DNA of 64,000 bases from Curvibacter sp. CHRR-16 (GTDB lineage: Bacteria; Pseudomonadota; Gammaproteobacteria; Burkholderiales; Burkholderiaceae_C): NCBI RefSeq assembly GCF_018474005.1, contig NZ_JAHCSH010000001.1, positions 372,001 to 436,000 of the forward strand, written 5' to 3'. The translations under genes and the position numbers were made by a program. Of the stretch, positions 1 through 8,581 are shown one piece after another (position 1 is the stretch's first letter; each line of letters starts with the position of its first letter). Below the pieces are notes generated by a model that searched no databases, had not been told where the DNA came from, and was given only the letters and a program-made list of their open reading frames with translations.

Positions 1-2
1 AT

Positions 3-668
3 GCGGATAATTCGGCTGTAGAGCCCGTCCCTGTTGCTGATGCAGCTACAGAATTTGTAGCAGATGGACTGCGTTTTCGGGTCATGGGCGTGGACTGGGC
101 CTACCATGAAAAGGCCTATGTGTTGCTGCACAAACCCGCTGGCACCGAGTGCTCGCAAAAACCTTCGGCTTGGCCCAGCATCTATACCTTGCTGCCCGCA
201 CCCCTGCGCAGCCGCCCCCAAAAAGGCGCGGTGCAGGGTGTGCAAGCAGTGGGGCGCTTGGACCAAGACACCACGGGCATGCTTTTGCTCACCGACGATG
301 GCACTTTCATTCACCGCATGAACTCCCCCAAGCGCCACGTGCCCAAGGTGTACGAAGTAACCCTCAAACACGCGGTCGAGCCCGCGCTGGTGCAGCGTCT
401 GCTCAGCGGGGTAGTGCTGGACGATGATCCGCAGCCCGTGCGCGCCGCAGCCTGCGAGGCCTTGGATGCGCAGCGCATTGCCCTGACTTTGACCGAGGGC
501 AAATACCACCAAGTCAAACGCATGGTGGCAGCCGCTGGCAACCGGGTAGAGGCTCTGCACCGCAGCCAAATTGGTAGCATGCAGCTCCCGCCCGATTTGG
601 CCCCTGGCCAGTGGCGCTGGTTGTCGCCCACCGAGTTGCAGGCTGTGCAAACCGCTGTGCCAGCCTGA
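3..668 (+). CDS. rsuA: 16S rRNA pseudouridine synthase, RsuA type (5' end outside window)
   Basis: Makes a pseudouridine in 16S rRNA (position 516 in the E. coli enzyme). The frame is open to the left edge, so the start and most of the N-terminal S4 RNA-binding domain lie outside; 221 codons remain. The catalytic motif GRLDQDTTG (Asp codon at 261-263) is intact, followed by the RsuA-like stretch LLLTDDGTFIHRMNSPKRH and, nearer the C-terminus, EGKYHQVKRMVAAAGN and HRSQIG, all typical of RsuA rather than RluB or RluE. An ATG at 84 is in frame but would delete part of the fold, so I do not take it as the start. Codons near the left edge (14-61) coincide with a dispersed 48-nt repeat, so residues between the S4 and catalytic domains may be repeat-derived. 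Confidence 0.88.
   Translation, partial: ADNSAVEPVPVADAATEFVADGLRFRVMGVDWAYHEKAYVLLHKPAGTECSQKPSAWPSIYTLLPAPLRSRPQKGAVQGVQAVGRLDQDTTGMLLLTDDGTFIHRMNSPKRHVPKVYEVTLKHAVEPALVQRLLSGVVLDDDPQPVRAAACEALDAQRIALTLTEGKYHQVKRMVAAAGNRVEALHRSQIGSMQLPPDLAPGQWRWLSPTELQAVQTAVPA
14..61 (+). repeat. 48-nt dispersed repeat, copy 1 (inside rsuA)
   Basis: Begins GGCTGTAGAGC and ends TGTAGC. It shares the first 11 bases exactly with copy 2 (8582-8629), has the same total length of 48 nt, and about 33 of 48 positions agree when the two are aligned without gaps. The right end contains the inverted repeat GCTACA-N5-TGTAGC (45-61). It lies in frame within rsuA. Confidence 0.6.
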
Positions 669-700
669 GCGGGACACCGCTTTTACGTGAAGGAGAAGCC

Positions 701-1549
701 ATGCTGGGTGTGTTAGATGCCTTCTGGCGCTCTGCGCTGTACTGCCTGCGCTTGCGGGTTATCGTTTTGTCTTTGGTGCCCTTCGTGGGCATGGCCCTGA
801 TGACGGGGCTGGCTGCGTATTTCTTTTGGGAGCCCGCGGTGGATGCGGTTCGCATCTGGCTGGGTGGCTCCGCGGCGCTGGAAACCATTTGGGGCTGGCT
901 TAGCTCGCTGGGCTTGGCCCAAGCCAAGGTGGTAATGGCCCCGCTGTTGGTGGTTTTGTTGGCCACTCCCGTCATCGTGACGCTAAGCCTGATTTTGGTC
1001 GCCGTGTTCATGGTTCCGCGCATCGTCAACATGGTGGCGCACAGCCGTTTCCCCAGCATGGAACGCCAGCAGGGGGGGAACTGGTGGCTTAGTTTGGCAT
1101 GGGGTATAGGATCTTTGCTCATGGCGATTGGTGCCATGGTGGTGACCATGCCGCTGTGGCTTATTCCGCCGCTGCTGCTGCTGCTGCCACCGCTCATTTG
1201 GGGCTGGTTGACCGCGCGCATCATGTCTTACGATGCGCTCACCGATCACGCCAGCAGCGTGGAGCGTCGCATCATTTTGCGTCGCCACCGCATACCGCTG
1301 CTTGTCATGGGGGTGGTGGTGGGCTACCTCAGTGCTTTGCCCAGCATGATGTGGACGCTGGGTGTCACCACCGTCTACATGGCACCACTGCTCATTCCCA
1401 TAGCCATTTGGCTCTACACCGCCGTATTTGTGTTTTCCACGCTCTGGTTCGTGCACTTTTGCTTGGCCGCTTTGCACCAGTTGCGTTTGCAAATTCCACC
1501 CAGCACCCAACTGCCGGTGATGGACGATGTGGTAGGAGGTTCTGTATGA
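701..1549 (+). CDS. EI24-domain integral membrane protein (CysZ-like fold)
   Basis: A 282-residue membrane protein with several long hydrophobic segments (around residues 15-45, 65-115, 130-180 and 205-250). The pattern fits the EI24/CysZ-related membrane family (DUF540). CysZ itself mediates sulfate uptake, but this branch is uncharacterised, so the substrate is unknown. The start at 701 follows a Shine-Dalgarno-like AAGGAGA at a normal distance and begins MLGVLDAFWRSALYCLR. The TTG further upstream overlaps rsuA and is less likely. The stop codon overlaps the ATG of the next gene by four bases (ATGA at 1546-1549), indicating translational coupling with the molybdopterin-binding-domain gene. 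Confidence 0.8.
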   Translation: MLGVLDAFWRSALYCLRLRVIVLSLVPFVGMALMTGLAAYFFWEPAVDAVRIWLGGSAALETIWGWLSSLGLAQAKVVMAPLLVVLLATPVIVTLSLILVAVFMVPRIVNMVAHSRFPSMERQQGGNWWLSLAWGIGSLLMAIGAMVVTMPLWLIPPLLLLLPPLIWGWLTARIMSYDALTDHASSVERRIILRRHRIPLLVMGVVVGYLSALPSMMWTLGVTTVYMAPLLIPIAIWLYTAVFVFSTLWFVHFCLAALHQLRLQIPPSTQLPVMDDVVGGSV

Positions 1550-2358
1550 AGTTTGGTGCCATCATCATTGGCGATGAAATCCTCTCGGGCAAGCGCAAAG
1601 ACCAGCATTTGTCCAAAGTCATTGAACTGCTGGGGGCCAAAGGCCTGCAGTTGGCTTATGCCGAATACTTGGGCGATGACCCAGACCGCATCACCGCTGC
1701 TTTGCAGCGCGCTTTCGCCTCGGGCGATGTGCTGTTCTCGTTTGGTGGCATAGGCTCTACGCCCGATGACCACACTCGCCAGTGCGCCGCCCGTGCTTTG
1801 GATGTGCCTTTGGTGCTGCACCCGGAGGCTGAGGCTTTGATTACCGAGCGCATGCGCGAGATGGCGGCCCAGAAAGGCGAGGCGCTAGACCCCACCAGCG
1901 AGGTGCACCAGCACCGCCTGAATATGGGGCGTTTCCCCTTGGGGGCCGACATCATCCCCAATAGCTACAACAAAATTCCGGGATTTCGCTGTGCAGGCCC
2001 TGCTGGTGGGCATGTGCATTTCGTGCCTGGATTCCCCGTTATGGCGTGGCCCATGGTCGAATGGGTGCTCAATACCCACTACGCGCACTGTTTTGTGCAG
2101 GGCGCGTGGCTGGAAAAATCGGTCATTTTGCAAGGTGCTATGGAAGCTGCGCTCACCCCGCTGATGCAGCAATTGGAGCAGCGTCACCCTGTGCGCGTGT
2201 TCAGTTTGCCCAGCGTGGATCACCCCCAATGGGGCCGCCATGTGGAGCTGGGTGTCAAGGGCACACCAGCTGAGGTGGAAACAGCGTTCTCTGAAATGGT
2301 GCAGATGCTGCAAGCTGCACAATGCCCAATATGCACCGAATTGGTTCGCAATCATTGA
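1546..2358 (+). CDS. Molybdopterin-binding (MoaB/CinA N-terminal-like) domain protein
   Basis: A 270-residue protein resembling the N-terminal MoCF domain of CinA. The N-terminus reads GAIIIGDEILSGKRKDQH and is followed by FSFGGIGSTPDDHT, the usual GGxGxTxDD nucleotide/cofactor loop of MoaB, Mog and CinA. There is no C-terminal CinA deamidase domain, so it should not be called full-length CinA. Proteins of this type are often annotated as competence/damage-inducible protein A, but their substrate is not established. The start is set by the ATGA overlap with the upstream membrane-protein gene; the preceding GGTAGGAGGT is a strong ribosome-binding site. The 3' end (2332-2348) contains an NtrC-box-like sequence belonging to the glnA control region. 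Confidence 0.83.
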   Translation: MKFGAIIIGDEILSGKRKDQHLSKVIELLGAKGLQLAYAEYLGDDPDRITAALQRAFASGDVLFSFGGIGSTPDDHTRQCAARALDVPLVLHPEAEALITERMREMAAQKGEALDPTSEVHQHRLNMGRFPLGADIIPNSYNKIPGFRCAGPAGGHVHFVPGFPVMAWPMVEWVLNTHYAHCFVQGAWLEKSVILQGAMEAALTPLMQQLEQRHPVRVFSLPSVDHPQWGRHVELGVKGTPAEVETAFSEMVQMLQAAQCPICTELVRNH

Positions 2359-2400
2359 TGCACCAAAGCAATGCATTGCGTGCTGCACCAAATTAGTAAC
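2332..2400 (+). promoter_or_regulatory. Three NtrC-like boxes upstream of glnA
   Basis: Three sequences starting TGCACC lie at 2332, 2359 and 2384, spaced 27 and 25 bases. The second, TGCACCAAAGCAATGCA (2359-2375), fits the NtrC dyad TGCACC-N5-GGTGCA best; the first (TGCACCGAATTGGTTCG) and third are weaker in the right half. The first lies inside the end of the preceding gene. Their position 50-120 bases before a sigma-54 promoter and the presence of ntrBC downstream make NtrC control of glnA likely. Confidence 0.55.
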
Positions 2401-2406
2401 ATCAAA

Positions 2407-2431
2407 CCAAGGCACAATGCCCGTGCCTTGG
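2407..2431 (+). promoter_or_regulatory. Perfect 9-bp inverted repeat in the glnA upstream region
   Basis: Arms CCAAGGCAC (2407-2415) and GTGCCTTGG (2423-2431) are exact reverse complements around a 7-base centre. The repeat sits between the NtrC-like boxes and the sigma-54 promoter. It could be an operator or an extra NtrC-like dyad (GGCAC-N7-GTGCC); there is no T-run, so it is not a terminator. Confidence 0.5.
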
Positions 2432-2450
2432 GATGTGGCCCGTGCAGGTC

Positions 2451-2465
2451 TGGCACAAAAGCTGC
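2451..2465 (+). promoter_or_regulatory. Sigma-54 promoter of glnA
   Basis: TGGCAC (2451-2456), five bases, then CTGC (2462-2465) matches the -24/-12 consensus TGGCAC-N5-TTGC with one mismatch. It predicts transcription from about 2477, leaving a leader of about 38 bases before the glnA ATG at 2515. Confidence 0.75.
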
Positions 2466-2514
2466 ATCAAACACAGGGCAAATTCTTTTCACAACCGTGT
2501 AACAGGAGTATCTG

Positions 2515-3930
2515 ATGGCCAAGACCGTCGCAGACGTGATGAAACTGGTGAAGGAAAACGAAGTCAAGTTTGTTGACTTCCGCTTCACCGACACCCGTGG
2601 TAAAGAGCAGCACGTGACCGTGCCAATCTCCGCATTCGACGAAGACAAATTCACATCCGGCCACGCATTCGATGGTTCCTCTATCGCTGGCTGGAAGGGC
2701 ATTGAAGCCTCCGACATGCAGTTGATGCCTGACCCCAATACGGCCAACATCGACCCCTTCTTTGAAGAAACCACCCTGTTCCTGCAATGCGACGTGGTGG
2801 AGCCATCCGATGGCAAGGCTTACGACCGTGACCCACGCTCCATCGCCAAGCGCGCTGAAGCCTACCTCAAGGCCTCCGGTCTGGGCGATACCGCTTACTT
2901 CGGACCCGAGCCAGAATTCTTCATCTTTGACGGCGTGCGTTGGTCCAACGAACCCGGCAAAGTCGGCTTTGAAATCGAAGAATACGAAGCCCCCTGGAAC
3001 TCTGGCAAGGTGCTCGAAGGCGGCAACCGTGGCCACCGTCCCACCACCAAGGGCGGCTACTTCCCCGTGCCTCCCGTTGACAGCACGCAAGACATGCGCG
3101 CTGAAATGTCCCTGATCCTCGAATCCTTGGGCATTCCAGTCGAAGTGTTCCACCACGAAGTGGCTGGCGCTGGTCAAAACGAAATCGGTACCAAGTTCTC
3201 CACACTGGTTGAGCGCGCTGACTGGACTCAGGTTCTGAAGTACGTGGTCTGGAACGTGGCCAACGCCTACGGCAAGACTGCCACCTTCATGCCCAAGCCC
3301 TACGCTGGCGACAACGGTTCCGGTATGCACGTGCACCAGTCCATCTGGAAAGACGGCAAGAACCTGTTCGCAGGCGACGGCTATGCTGGTTTGAGCGATT
3401 TCGCTCTGTACTACATCGGCGGCATCATCAAGCACGCCCGCGCACTGAACGCCATCACCAACCCCGGCACCAACAGCTACAAGCGCTTGGTTCCTGGCTT
3501 TGAGGCTCCAGTGAAGCTGGCTTACTCCAGCCGCAACCGCTCTGCTTCTATCCGTATTCCTTTTGTGGCTAACCCCAAAGGTCGTCGTATCGAAGCACGC
3601 TTCCCCGATCCATCAGCCAACCCCTACCTCGCTTTCTCTGCATTGATGATGGCAGGTTTGGACGGCGTGGAAAACAAGATCCATCCCGGCGAAGCCGCTA
3701 CCAAGGATCTGTACCACCTGCCACCAGAAGAAGACAAACTGGTGCCAACCGTGTGCCACAGCTTGGATCAAGCCCTCGAGTACTTGGACAAGGATCGCGC
3801 ATTCTTGACCAAGGGTGGCGTGTTCACCGACAGCATGCTGGATGCCTACATTGAGCTGAAGATGGGTGAAGTGACCCGCTTCCGCATGGCTCCTCACCCT
3901 GTCGAGTACGACATGTACTACTCGCTGTAA
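2515..3930 (+). CDS. glnA: Glutamine synthetase type I
   Basis: Cytoplasmic dodecameric enzyme joining ammonia to glutamate with ATP, the entry point of nitrogen assimilation. At 471 residues it has normal GS-I length. Visible signatures: the N-terminal domain beginning with [17 protein letters not shown], the glycine-rich HVHQS region of the ATP site, and the arginine-containing NRSASIRIP. The motif DLYHLPPEE contains Tyr400, equivalent to the tyrosine adenylylated by GlnE, so the enzyme is probably of the covalently regulated beta type. AGGAG (2504-2508) supports the ATG at 2515. It is preceded by a sigma-54 promoter and NtrC-like boxes, ends in a terminator at 3974, and is followed by ntrBC, the usual proteobacterial order. 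Confidence 0.97.
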   Translation: MAKTVADVMKLVKENEVKFVDFRFTDTRGKEQHVTVPISAFDEDKFTSGHAFDGSSIAGWKGIEASDMQLMPDPNTANIDPFFEETTLFLQCDVVEPSDGKAYDRDPRSIAKRAEAYLKASGLGDTAYFGPEPEFFIFDGVRWSNEPGKVGFEIEEYEAPWNSGKVLEGGNRGHRPTTKGGYFPVPPVDSTQDMRAEMSLILESLGIPVEVFHHEVAGAGQNEIGTKFSTLVERADWTQVLKYVVWNVANAYGKTATFMPKPYAGDNGSGMHVHQSIWKDGKNLFAGDGYAGLSDFALYYIGGIIKHARALNAITNPGTNSYKRLVPGFEAPVKLAYSSRNRSASIRIPFVANPKGRRIEARFPDPSANPYLAFSALMMAGLDGVENKIHPGEAATKDLYHLPPEEDKLVPTVCHSLDQALEYLDKDRAFLTKGGVFTDSMLDAYIELKMGEVTRFRMAPHPVEYDMYYSL

Positions 3931-3973
3931 GGCGCTTGTGTAGCGTAAAGCCCAAGGCTGCGCTGCAAAAAAG

Positions 3974-4000
3974 AAGGACGGCAGCCGCCGTCCTTTTTTG
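3974..4000 (+). terminator. Rho-independent terminator after glnA
   Basis: Arms AAGGACGGC (3974-3982) and GCCGTCCTT (3987-3995) form a perfect 9-bp stem with a 4-base loop, followed by a T-run. It ends the glnA transcript 43 bases after the stop codon. Confidence 0.9.
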
Positions 4001-4064
4001 TTAGACGCAATGCAGGCATACTTGGGAGCGCTGATTGAGCGACGTTGTTAACAGATTGTTGGAC

Positions 4065-4559
4065 ATGAAATTGCACCTTGTAACTGCTGCGGTATGGACT
4101 CTTTGGGCGCTTGGCACAGCCAATGCCCAAGACCGCATTTACCGCTGTGGTAACGAGTACACCAACCAAGTGTCTGAAGCGCGGGCCAAAGACTGCAAGC
4201 TGATTTCGGGTGGTTCTGTCACCATCGTGCAAGGCACCAAGCCTGCAGGTGCAGCCAGCGGCGCTAGCAAAGCCAGTGCATCGGCTACCAGCCCTGCCAA
4301 TGCCCCCAAAGTCGATACCGCCAGCCAAAAAGCGCGCGATGCCGATGCCCGCCTCATTCTGGAATCCGAGCTCAAGAAAGCCAAAGACCGCCACGCCGAG
4401 CTGCTCAAGGAATACAACAATGGCGAGCCCGAGCGATTGGGCCCCGAGACACGCAACAACCAGAAGTACTTGGATCGCGTGGCCTCGCTCAAAGATGCCA
4501 TTGCCCGCAACGAAGAGGACATGGCCAGCATCCAGCGCGAGCTCAACCGCTTGCCCTGA
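4065..4559 (+). CDS. DUF4124-like secreted protein with C-terminal coiled coil
   Basis: A 164-residue protein with a probable signal peptide (MKLHLVTAAVWTLWALGTANA) and predicted periplasmic location. The segment after cleavage (DRIYRCGNEYTNQVSEARAKDCKLISGG) has the two-cysteine pattern seen in DUF4124 domains. A low-complexity Ala/Ser/Gly linker follows, then a charged, probably helical C-terminal half. Similar small proteins sit between glnA and ntrB in related genomes, but no function is known to me. I chose the ATG at 4065 because it begins the signal peptide; a TTG ten codons earlier would add residues before it. It lies after the glnA terminator and may be co-transcribed with ntrB, which begins 35 bases downstream. 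Confidence 0.7.
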   Translation: MKLHLVTAAVWTLWALGTANAQDRIYRCGNEYTNQVSEARAKDCKLISGGSVTIVQGTKPAGAASGASKASASATSPANAPKVDTASQKARDADARLILESELKKAKDRHAELLKEYNNGEPERLGPETRNNQKYLDRVASLKDAIARNEEDMASIQRELNRLP

Positions 4560-4594
4560 GCGCAGCCCCCTGTCCAGCCATTGCAAAGGAGCAC

Positions 4595-5653
4595 ATGGTG
4601 GAGATGGAACGTTTTCATATTCTGGACAGTCTGGCCACACTGGTAGTGGCAGTGCAGGTAGATGCCCAGGTGCTGTGGGCCAATGCCGCCTTGGAAGACA
4701 TGTTGGCCATATCGCGCCGCAGCTTGATTGGGTCGAGCTTGTTTGATTTGGTCACGGACGGCCCCACCTTGCTATCTGCCTTAGAAGGTGTGAATGACCA
4801 CCAAATGGAAGCACTGCGTTTTGACGGCATGCTGCGCCGCCATGCGCAGGAGCCTATGCACGTGCATGTGCTGGTCACACGCTTGGACCAAGCCGACCAA
4901 CTGCTGGTGGAGTTTTTGCCACTGGAGCAGCAAACCCGCCAAGAGCGCGAAGAGCGGCAAGCCGAGCAAGCCCAAACCAACAAAGAGCTGGTGCGCAATT
5001 TGGCGCACGAAATCAAAAACCCCTTGGGGGGTATTCGTGGTGCTGCGCAGTTGCTGGAGATGGAAATTGACTCCAGCGAGCTCAAGGAATACACCCGCGT
5101 CATCATCCACGAGGCAGACCGTCTGCAAAGTTTGGTAGACCGATTGCTCGCCCCGCACCGCCGCCCCCACGTGGTAGGCGATGTGAACATCCACGAAGTG
5201 TGTGAACGGGTGCGCTCTTTGGTGTTGGCCGAGTTTCCCCGTGGCCTGCGTGTGGTGCGTGACTACGACACTTCTTTGCCTGAGTTCCGGGGTGATCGTG
5301 AGCAACTGATTCAGACCGTGCTCAACATCGCGCACAACGCTTGCCAAGCGCTGGGTGACTCCATTGCACGCGGTGAAGCCGTCATCACATTTCGTACGCG
5401 CATAGCCAGACAAGCAACGCTGGGCAAGCAACGCTATCCCTTGGCATTGGAATTGCATGTCATTGACAACGGACCGGGAGTTCCCGATTCGATCAAAGAC
5501 CGCATCTTTTACCCACTGGTCTCAGGGAGGGACGGGGGCTCAGGATTGGGGCTGACATTGGCACAAACCTTTGTTCAGCAACACCATGGCACGATCGAAG
5601 TGGAGAGCGAACCGGGCTGTACGGATTTCAAAATTTTGATTCCTTTGCCTTGA
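4595..5653 (+). CDS. ntrB: Nitrogen regulation sensor histidine kinase NtrB
   Basis: Cytoplasmic kinase/phosphatase partner of NtrC that reads nitrogen status through PII. It has 352 residues. An N-terminal PAS domain (about 1-115, ILDSLATLVVAVQ...ANAALEDML) precedes the dimerisation domain with the H-box NLAHEIKNPLGGIRGAAQLL (phosphorylated His138). The ATPase domain shows the N-box NIAHNACQAL, the G1 motif DNGPGVPD and the G2 motif GSGLGLTLAQ. No membrane segments are seen, as expected for NtrB. AAAGGAG precedes the ATG. The response regulator ntrC follows 31 bases later, so the two are surely co-transcribed. Confidence 0.95.
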   Translation: MVEMERFHILDSLATLVVAVQVDAQVLWANAALEDMLAISRRSLIGSSLFDLVTDGPTLLSALEGVNDHQMEALRFDGMLRRHAQEPMHVHVLVTRLDQADQLLVEFLPLEQQTRQEREERQAEQAQTNKELVRNLAHEIKNPLGGIRGAAQLLEMEIDSSELKEYTRVIIHEADRLQSLVDRLLAPHRRPHVVGDVNIHEVCERVRSLVLAEFPRGLRVVRDYDTSLPEFRGDREQLIQTVLNIAHNACQALGDSIARGEAVITFRTRIARQATLGKQRYPLALELHVIDNGPGVPDSIKDRIFYPLVSGRDGGSGLGLTLAQTFVQQHHGTIEVESEPGCTDFKILIPLP

Positions 5654-5684
5654 ACCTTATTACACCTAGAAAGAGCGCCGCATC

Positions 5685-7283
5685 ATGAAGCCCATCTGGA
5701 TCGTAGACGATGACCAATCCATACGCTTCGTGTTGGAAAAGGCGCTATTGCGCGAGCAGTTGCCCACCCGCAGCTTTTCCAACACCCGCGACGTGCTCAC
5801 CGCCCTCATGACCGCGGCCGACGAAGACGGCCCCCAAGTGCTGGTGAGCGATATCCGCATGCCTGGTGGATCTGGCCTTGAACTGCTGGAAAAAGTGAAG
5901 GCCAAGATGCCGGGCTTGCCTGTCATCATCATGACGGCCTTCTCTGACTTGGACAGCGCTGTGAGCGCTTTCCAAGGCGGCGCGTTTGAATACCTGCCCA
6001 AGCCGTTTGACTTGCCCAAAGCGGTGGAGTTGATCCGCCGCGCGGTGGACGAAAGCCAGCGCGAAGAGGTGACGGAAGAAAACCTCGCCGTCGCGCCCGA
6101 AATGCTGGGCCAAGCCCCCGCTATGCAAGACGTGTTTCGCGCCATTGGCCGTCTCTCGCAAAGCAATGTGACGGTGCTCATCACGGGCGAATCGGGTTCG
6201 GGCAAAGAACTGGTGGCCCGTGCGCTGCACAAGCATTCACCCCGCGCCGGTGGCCCTTTTGTGGCGATCAACACAGCAGCCATTCCCAAAGACTTGCTCG
6301 AGAGCGAACTCTTTGGCCACGAACGGGGTGCTTTTACCGGCGCACAAACCATGCGCCGTGGCCGTTTCGAGCAAGCCGAGGGCGGAACCTTGTTCTTGGA
6401 TGAAATCGGCGACATGCCGTTTGAGCTGCAAACGCGCTTGCTGCGCGTGCTCAGCGATGGCAACTACTACCGCGTGGGCGGGCACAGCGCCATCAAGTCC
6501 AATGTGCGCGTCATAGCCGCCACGCACCAGAACTTGGAGCAGCGCGTCAAAGACGGGGGCTTTCGCGAAGATTTGTTTCACCGCCTCAACGTGATCCGCT
6601 TGCGCTTGCCCGCTTTGCGCGAGCGCAAAGAGGATGTGTCCATGCTCACGCGCCACTTCTTGCAGCAAAGCGCGCAGCAGTTGGGGGTGGAGCCCAAGCG
6701 CATTTCGGATGCGGCATTGGCTTGGTTGGAGGGCTTTTCCTTCCCCGGTAACGTGCGCCAGTTGGAGAACATTTGCCACTGGCTCACCGTCATGGCACCT
6801 GCACAAGTCATCGAGCGCAAAGACCTGCCGCCAGAGGTGAGCTTTGGGCGGGATGGCAGTGCTGAGGCGGGTGCCACTGCAAGTGGCCAGTCTTCGGTGG
6901 CCAGCACAGCTAGCTTGGCCTCCAGCATGCCTGCGGGTTTGCCAGCGGGCCCTGGCGGAGACTATTTGGCCACGTCTGAAGCGACGCCTGCTAGCGCCCC
7001 CGCGCCCCTGCACGTGTCCGCACATGCGCCAGCCAGTGTCCCCGGCGCAGCCAGCCAAGCCAACGTGGCAGGCGACTGGGAAAGCCTGCTAGAGCAAGAA
7101 GCACATGCCTTGTTGGATGCCAACAACCCCGAGGTGTGGGACATCCTGACGCGCCGCTTTGAGTCACGCCTGATCCACGCTGCGCTGGCTGCAACCAAAG
7201 GGCGCCGCATCGAGGCCGCGCAAAAGCTGGGCATTGGCCGCAACACCATCACCCGCAAAATCCAAGAACTGGGTTTGGAATAA
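5685..7283 (+). CDS. ntrC: Nitrogen regulation response regulator NtrC (sigma-54 activator)
   Basis: Activates sigma-54 promoters, including presumably that of glnA in this window. It has 532 residues. The receiver domain (about 1-120) contains VLVSDIRMPGGSG with the phosphorylated Asp56. The AAA+ domain contains Walker A GESGSGKE, the sigma-54-contacting GAFTGA loop and Walker B TLFLDEIGD. A Fis-type helix-turn-helix ends the protein (KGRRIEAAQKLGIGRNTITRKIQ). Unusual for the family (E. coli NtrC is about 470 residues) is an extra 60-70 residue Ala/Ser/Pro/Gly-rich linker between the AAA+ and DNA-binding domains (about 390-460). The gene converges on speH, with only two bases between the stop codons. 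Confidence 0.95.
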   Translation: MKPIWIVDDDQSIRFVLEKALLREQLPTRSFSNTRDVLTALMTAADEDGPQVLVSDIRMPGGSGLELLEKVKAKMPGLPVIIMTAFSDLDSAVSAFQGGAFEYLPKPFDLPKAVELIRRAVDESQREEVTEENLAVAPEMLGQAPAMQDVFRAIGRLSQSNVTVLITGESGSGKELVARALHKHSPRAGGPFVAINTAAIPKDLLESELFGHERGAFTGAQTMRRGRFEQAEGGTLFLDEIGDMPFELQTRLLRVLSDGNYYRVGGHSAIKSNVRVIAATHQNLEQRVKDGGFREDLFHRLNVIRLRLPALRERKEDVSMLTRHFLQQSAQQLGVEPKRISDAALAWLEGFSFPGNVRQLENICHWLTVMAPAQVIERKDLPPEVSFGRDGSAEAGATASGQSSVASTASLASSMPAGLPAGPGGDYLATSEATPASAPAPLHVSAHAPASVPGAASQANVAGDWESLLEQEAHALLDANNPEVWDILTRRFESRLIHAALAATKGRRIEAAQKLGIGRNTITRKIQELGLE

Positions 7284-7285
7284 AC

Positions 7286-7684
7286 CTAAGCGCCGCGCCG
7301 GTGGTCTTGCACCACCAGGCGCTGCGGTGCAAAAGCCTGCTGCAGCACTGGCACACAAGCGTGCGGATCGCAGGCCCCGCACATGAACACATCCACCGCC
7401 GCAAACCCGCGCTCAGGCCACGTGTGGATGCTGATGTGCGACTCGGCCAGCAACAGCACCCCCGTCACCCCTGTGCCCGCACTACCAAAGCCTGCTGGTA
7501 CTTCCGAACTTTGCGTGTTTTGTGCACTGGCAGCCGCTTGAAAGTGGTGCAAATGGCAGTGCAGCACCGTTGCCCCTGCTGCCTGTGCCGCCTGCAGCAG
7601 CGCTTGCTCGATGTGCGCCACATCGTCCAACTGCTGCGCACCCCACAGGTCTATGAGCAAGTGGGTGCCAGCGGCTGCAGCCAT
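7286..7684 (-). CDS. speH: S-adenosylmethionine decarboxylase proenzyme (bacterial SpeH type)
   Basis: Makes decarboxylated SAM, the aminopropyl donor for spermidine. The proenzyme cleaves itself before a serine to form a pyruvoyl group. The motif [12 protein letters not shown] contains that serine (residue 82 from this start). HCHLHHF and the C-terminal CGACDP carry the other conserved His and Cys residues. About 132 residues is slightly longer than usual, because a Ser/Ala/Gly-rich insert ([20 protein letters not shown]) separates the HHF and ESH motifs. I start at 7684, where [15 protein letters not shown] is preceded by GAAGAG; an in-frame ATG at 7729 lacks a visible ribosome-binding site. 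It is convergent with ntrC. Confidence 0.88.
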   Translation of the reverse strand: MAAAAGTHLLIDLWGAQQLDDVAHIEQALLQAAQAAGATVLHCHLHHFQAAASAQNTQSSEVPAGFGSAGTGVTGVLLLAESHISIHTWPERGFAAVDVFMCGACDPHACVPVLQQAFAPQRLVVQDHRRGA

Positions 7685-7757
7685 TGGCTCTTCTGGTGTT
7701 GTGGGCTGCTTGTGCAGGGGAGGGCGCATGGCAGGGTGCGTGTGCTCTACAGCTTTT

Positions 7758-8561
7758 TTACGCCACCGTCAGCACCACCGGCGTGTGGTCGCTGGGGCGC
7801 TCGTTCTTGCGGGGGGCTTTGTCCACCGCGCAGGCGCTCAGGTGCGGCAGCAGGGCGGTGCTGGCCAGAATGTGGTCGATGCGCATGCCCCGGTTGCGCC
7901 GAAATCCCAAGTCGCGGTAGTCCCACCAGGTGTAGGTTTTGGGCGGTTGCTCAAAGCGGCGCAGCGAGTCGGCCAAACCCAGGTCGATGAGCGCTTGCAG
8001 GTGCTCGCGTTCCTCGCGCGTGCAATGGATGGTGTCGCGCAGACCTTCGGGGTCCCAGACGTCGGCATCGTCAAAGGTGATGTTGTAGTCGCCCATGAGC
8101 AGCAGGCGCGGGTGCTGCACCAGTTCTTGGCGCAGCCACTCGCGCAGGGCGTTTAGCCAGTCCATCTTGTAGGCAAACTTGTCGCTGCCCGGTGCTTGGC
8201 CATTGGGGAAGTAAGCCCCCACCACGCGCACGCTGTGTGTGCCGTCACCATCGCCTTCGCCCACCGTGGCGCTGATGACGCGGGCCTGCTCATCGGCAAA
8301 ACCGGGGATGTTTTTCACCACCGCCTGCAGCGGCAGGCGCGAGAGCAGGGCCACGCCGTTGTAGGTTTTTTGGCCGTGCCATGCGCATTGGTAGCCAGCG
8401 GCTTGCAGCGCTTCGTGGGGAAACTTGTCGTCGGTGAGCTTGAGCTCTTGCAGCGCCAGCACATCCACGGGCTGCCCTGCTTGCTCTTGGGCGGCCAGCC
8501 AGTCCAGTACTTGGGGCAGACGCACGCCCAGAGAGTTCACGTTCCAGGTTGCAAAGCGCAT
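7758..8561 (-). CDS. xth: Exodeoxyribonuclease III
   Basis: AP endonuclease and 3'-5' exonuclease of base-excision repair, 267 residues, normal for the family. Visible motifs in order: the start [19 protein letters not shown] with the conserved Asn, [12 protein letters not shown] with the metal-binding Glu, LMGDYNI, a substrate-binding region with [18 protein letters not shown], and the terminal SDHTPVVL carrying the catalytic Asp-His pair. It is the usual XthA/ExoA layout. The gene reads away from the DUF4337 gene by 55 bases that hold a copy of the 48-nt repeat, and is followed on the same strand by speH after 73 bases. Confidence 0.94.
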   Translation of the reverse strand: MRFATWNVNSLGVRLPQVLDWLAAQEQAGQPVDVLALQELKLTDDKFPHEALQAAGYQCAWHGQKTYNGVALLSRLPLQAVVKNIPGFADEQARVISATVGEGDGDGTHSVRVVGAYFPNGQAPGSDKFAYKMDWLNALREWLRQELVQHPRLLLMGDYNITFDDADVWDPEGLRDTIHCTREEREHLQALIDLGLADSLRRFEQPPKTYTWWDYRDLGFRRNRGMRIDHILASTALLPHLSACAVDKAPRKNERPSDHTPVVLTVA

Positions 8562-8581
8562 CGGATTTACCTATTAAAAAT

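Noticed and set aside
1099..1545. Long open frames overlapping real genes on both strands, such as the upstream extension of the molybdopterin-domain gene
   Set aside because: They give low-complexity His/Ala/Arg-rich translations typical of GC-rich shadow frames and are covered by well-supported genes.
1546..2358. Naming the molybdopterin-domain gene cinA
   Set aside because: The C-terminal deamidase domain is missing and the length is about 270 residues, so only the domain name is justified.
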